This document shows positions 5,517-7,619 of a DNA stretch of 7,619 bases, one piece after another. The stretch's first letter is position 1, and each line of letters starts with the position of its first letter. The stretch is from NCBI GenBank assembly GCA_024699205.1, contig JAILQA010000088.1:1-7619 (forward strand), in the 5' to 3' direction. The notes under the pieces are model-generated. The model had not been told where the DNA came from, made no database searches, and saw nothing but the letters and a program-made list of their open reading frames with translations. Made by a program: the position numbers and the translations under genes. This DNA comes from Treponema sp. GTDB lineage: Bacteria > Spirochaetota > Spirochaetia > Treponematales > Treponemataceae.

Positions 5517-6281
5517 ATGTACAAAAAAAGAATAATCGTATGTCTTGATGTAAAAGACGGACGAACAACAAAAGGTGTAAAGTTTCAGAATAATATAGAT
5601 ATCGGCGACCCGGTTGAAATGGCAGCAGAATATTATCGCCAGGGAGTAGATGAATTAGTTTTTTATGATATCATCGCTTCTGCCCGTGGCCGCGGTCCAA
5701 TTCTCGATTTGATTGCTAAAGTTGCAAGTCAAGTTTTCATTCCATTCTGCGTAGGCGGTGGAATCGGTACAATCGAAGACATCCGCTCAACTATTCTTGC
5801 AGGCGCAGAGAAAGTAAGTCTCAACAGTCAGGCGGTAAAAAATCCTGAACTCATTACAGAAGGGGCACGAATCTTTGGAAACCAGTGTATCGTACTTGGA
5901 ATGGATGTTCGCAAAGACCCTACAAAACCAAGCGGCTACGGAACCACAATCCATGGTGGAAGAATCGATACAGGCTTAGATGCACTTGAATGGGCAAAAA
6001 AGGGTGTCAGCCTTGGAGCCGGAGAAATCGTTCTTAATTCCATGGATGCGGACGGAACCAAAAATGGCTATGATATTGAACTCACAAAAATGATTGCAGA
6101 AAATGTTTCGGTTCCTGTAATTGCCTCTGGTGGGGGTGGAACTCCTCAGCATCTTGCCGATGTCCTCACAGAAGGAAAAGCCGATGCCGCTTTAATTGCT
6201 TCCATGGTTCATTCAGGTCAGTATACAATCCCTGGAATAAAGCAGGAATTATCTAAAGCAGGAATCCCAGTAAGATTCTAA
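5517..6281 (+). CDS. hisF: Imidazole glycerol phosphate synthase, cyclase subunit
   Basis: HisF is the (beta/alpha)8-barrel half of the enzyme. It uses ammonia from HisH to convert PRFAR into imidazole glycerol phosphate and AICAR, linking histidine and purine synthesis. The 254-residue length is typical. Catalytic Asp11 lies in CLDVKDGR and Asp130 in LGMDV; other family landmarks are [43 protein letters not shown] and the second phosphate-binding loop. The loop reads ASGGGGT (about 203-209), where SGGAG is more common, a mild change. The FYDI, PFCV and VLN features resemble the E. coli rather than the Thermotoga form. GGAGG at 5505-5509, seven bases before the ATG, gives a strong ribosome site. 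No terminator-like hairpin is seen after the stop. Confidence 0.96.
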   Translation: MYKKRIIVCLDVKDGRTTKGVKFQNNIDIGDPVEMAAEYYRQGVDELVFYDIIASARGRGPILDLIAKVASQVFIPFCVGGGIGTIEDIRSTILAGAEKVSLNSQAVKNPELITEGARIFGNQCIVLGMDVRKDPTKPSGYGTTIHGGRIDTGLDALEWAKKGVSLGAGEIVLNSMDADGTKNGYDIELTKMIAENVSVPVIASGGGGTPQHLADVLTEGKADAALIASMVHSGQYTIPGIKQELSKAGIPVRF

Positions 6282-6347
6282 ATATAATTATTAAATCGTC
6301 ATTGCCTCAAAAAAGTTCAGAAAAAAGAGATTTATACTATTTTTCTA

Positions 6348-6363
6348 TGTAAAACGTTTAACT
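6348..6363. promoter_or_regulatory. LacI/GalR-type operator candidate upstream of the xylanase
   Basis: TGTAAAACGTTTAACT is centred on CG and has six of eight symmetric base pairs, including the perfect core AAACGTTT (6352-6359). A/T-flanked palindromes with a central CG are typical binding sites of LacI/GalR-family sugar regulators. The spacing of its TG and CG differs from a strict CcpA cre site. It lies about 80 bp before the xylanase start codon, consistent with carbohydrate control. The regulator is not in this window. Confidence 0.4.
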
Positions 6364-6381
6364 AAATTACAGAAAATGTAT

Positions 6382-6415
6382 TATACTATTATTTGTTAAA
6401 ACAATTGTATAATAG
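6382..6415 (+). promoter_or_regulatory. AT-rich promoter region of the xylanase with nested inverted repeats
   Basis: Two possible -10 boxes are present, TATACT (6382-6387) and TATAAT (6408-6413); the second lies 27 bp before the start codon. Neither has a good -35 at normal spacing; TTTAAC at 6357-6362 is 19 bp from the first and overlaps the putative operator. CTATTAT (6386-6392) and ATAATAG (6409-6415) form a 7-bp inverted repeat that spans both boxes, and TTGTT-AA-AACAA (6393-6404) is nested inside. The decamer TTATACTATT at 6381-6390 also occurs at 6332-6341. Confidence 0.35.
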
Positions 6416-6440
6416 ATTCTTATCATAATATGGAGGCATT

Positions 6441-7619
6441 ATGAAAAAACTATTTTTACCAGTCATCCTGGTAGTGGGGGCATTGTTTCTTTTTGCAGGA
6501 TGTGCTTCAACATCCTCAGCTTCGCAAAAAAGCACAGAAGTAAAAAAAGAATCAAAAGGCTTTCCTGAAAGGGTGAATTGGCTGGAGGTTCCTTCGTTAA
6601 AGGATTCCTATTCAGGTATTTTTGAAAACATAGGTGTTGCTGTTAATGAACGTGATTTGCAGGGCGGAGATACGCTTGAAGGCCTTGTATATCATTTTTC
6701 AAGTATTACCATGGAAAATGAGTTCAAACCACAGTTCATGTTCAACTGGCAGAAACCTAATTCAAATGGAACTTTTACTAGTTCAAAGGGCGTAACTATA
6801 GAAGTTCCAACAAATGTTCCTTCTTTTACAAGAATGGATAAAATGATGAACATTGCAAAATCATTCGGTCTGCGAATGAGAGGTCATGTTCTTGTATGGC
6901 ATTCCCAGACAGAAGCATCCTTTTTTAGGGAAAACTACAATGCAAGTGGTGCTCTTGTAGATAAGGAAACTATGGATGCCCGCCAGGAATGGTATATCAA
7001 AACTATTCTTGAGCATGTAAAAGAATGGGAAGACAAGTACAACGATGGAAAACGTCTTATTTACTGTTGGGATGTTGTAAACGAAGCTGTTTCTGATAAC
7101 GCCACTGTAAATGCTTATTTAAGAACAAACTCAGACTGGTATGCAATTTTTAAGAGTGACGAATTCATTGTAAATGCATTCCGTTATGCAAATAAATATG
7201 CACCTACTGATGTTCAGCTCGCATATAATGATTACTCTTGTACAAGTCCTGCAAAAACCGGTGGAATTTTAAAAGTTATCGATGCAATCCAGGCAGCAGA
7301 AAAGGATGATTTTCTTCCTGCAAGAATTGATGTAATCGGAATGCAGTCTCATGTGGGACTTAATAATCCGCAGACAAGTGCATTTGACATTGCCATCCGC
7401 AAGTTCCTCGAAAAGAATATCGATGTTCAAATTACAGAACTTGACGTAAATGACACAGGTATGGGAAGTGACTTAATTTTAAGAGCCCGCTATAAAGCTC
7501 TATTCCAAACCTTCAAAAAATATCAAAAAGTCGATGGTGGTCACGGAATCTCAGGTGTAACCTTCTGGGGCATAAATGATGAACGCTCCTGGATCAGCAA
7601 AAATGGAACCATGTTCCCA
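6441..7619 (+). CDS. GH10 endo-1,4-beta-xylanase lipoprotein (3' end outside window)
   Basis: The frame is open from the ATG at 6441 to the window edge, giving 393 residues. Residues 1-21 are a lipoprotein signal: MKK, a hydrophobic core, then the lipobox FAGC with Cys21 as the lipidated residue. A Ser/Lys-rich linker follows (about 22-40). The rest is a glycoside hydrolase family 10 barrel with SSITMENEFKP, RMRGHVLVWHSQT, WDVVNEAVSD carrying the acid/base Glu215, and ITELDVND carrying the nucleophile Glu333. The visible end, VTFWGINDERSW, is close to the C-terminus of the usual catalytic domain; anything beyond, such as a binding module, cannot be seen. The enzyme should cleave xylan backbones from the cell envelope. 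GGAGG at 6432-6436 is four bases from the ATG and supports this start. Confidence 0.95.
   Translation, partial: MKKLFLPVILVVGALFLFAGCASTSSASQKSTEVKKESKGFPERVNWLEVPSLKDSYSGIFENIGVAVNERDLQGGDTLEGLVYHFSSITMENEFKPQFMFNWQKPNSNGTFTSSKGVTIEVPTNVPSFTRMDKMMNIAKSFGLRMRGHVLVWHSQTEASFFRENYNASGALVDKETMDARQEWYIKTILEHVKEWEDKYNDGKRLIYCWDVVNEAVSDNATVNAYLRTNSDWYAIFKSDEFIVNAFRYANKYAPTDVQLAYNDYSCTSPAKTGGILKVIDAIQAAEKDDFLPARIDVIGMQSHVGLNNPQTSAFDIAIRKFLEKNIDVQITELDVNDTGMGSDLILRARYKALFQTFKKYQKVDGGHGISGVTFWGINDERSWISKNGTMFP

Noticed and set aside
6282..6345. Terminator after hisF
   Set aside because: The sequence is A-rich with no GC stem and no U-run on the plus strand.

Overview
The window reads as an AT-rich Gram-negative-type bacterial chromosome and best fits a gut or rumen spirochaete of the Treponema group. 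Several features point this way together: an OmpA-C domain protein whose peptidoglycan-binding loop has Ala where most families have Asp, a membrane-anchored Holliday-junction-resolvase-related endonuclease (Endonuc_Holl type), a lipoprotein-type GH10 xylanase as in a plant-fibre degrader, and a hisH-hisF pair. The assignment rests on recognised protein families and general composition; no rRNA or species marker is present.

Layout from left to right. Positions 1-946 (+) hold the 3' part of a cyclic-di-GMP protein: the tail of a GGDEF domain followed by a complete EAL phosphodiesterase domain with its catalytic motifs intact. It converges on the endonuclease gene (943-1371, -), and the two stop codons overlap. 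A 210-bp divergent spacer follows, holding a tandemly duplicated inverted-repeat unit and a near-perfect 22-bp palindrome. Next is a secreted OmpA-C family protein (1582-2820, +), which in turn converges with overlapping stops on a RecQ-type helicase (2817-4391, -). Upstream of recQ is a small single-pass membrane protein of unknown function (4502-4786, -) that ends in a clear intrinsic terminator. A 91-bp divergent spacer with five A-tracts phased at exactly 10 bp separates it from hisH (4878-5501, +) and hisF (5517-6281, +). After a 159-bp AT-rich regulatory region, an exported GH10 endo-xylanase lipoprotein starts at 6441 (+) and runs off the right edge.

How the genes fit together. hisH and hisF are a true functional pair: the glutaminase and cyclase halves of imidazole-glycerol-phosphate synthase, 15 bp apart. 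The two minus-strand DNA-processing genes (endonuclease and RecQ) could act on related branched-DNA substrates, but they are separated by the OmpA gene, so this is only a suggestion. The other genes look like independent transcription units.

No CRISPR array, transposon, tRNA or rRNA was seen. The most unusual material is non-coding: the repeat/palindrome cluster at 1411-1550, the phased A-tract array at 4795-4838 and a LacI-type operator candidate before the xylanase. In the proteins, the altered OmpA loop and the insertion in the helicase stand out. I found no convincing wholly new multi-gene system.
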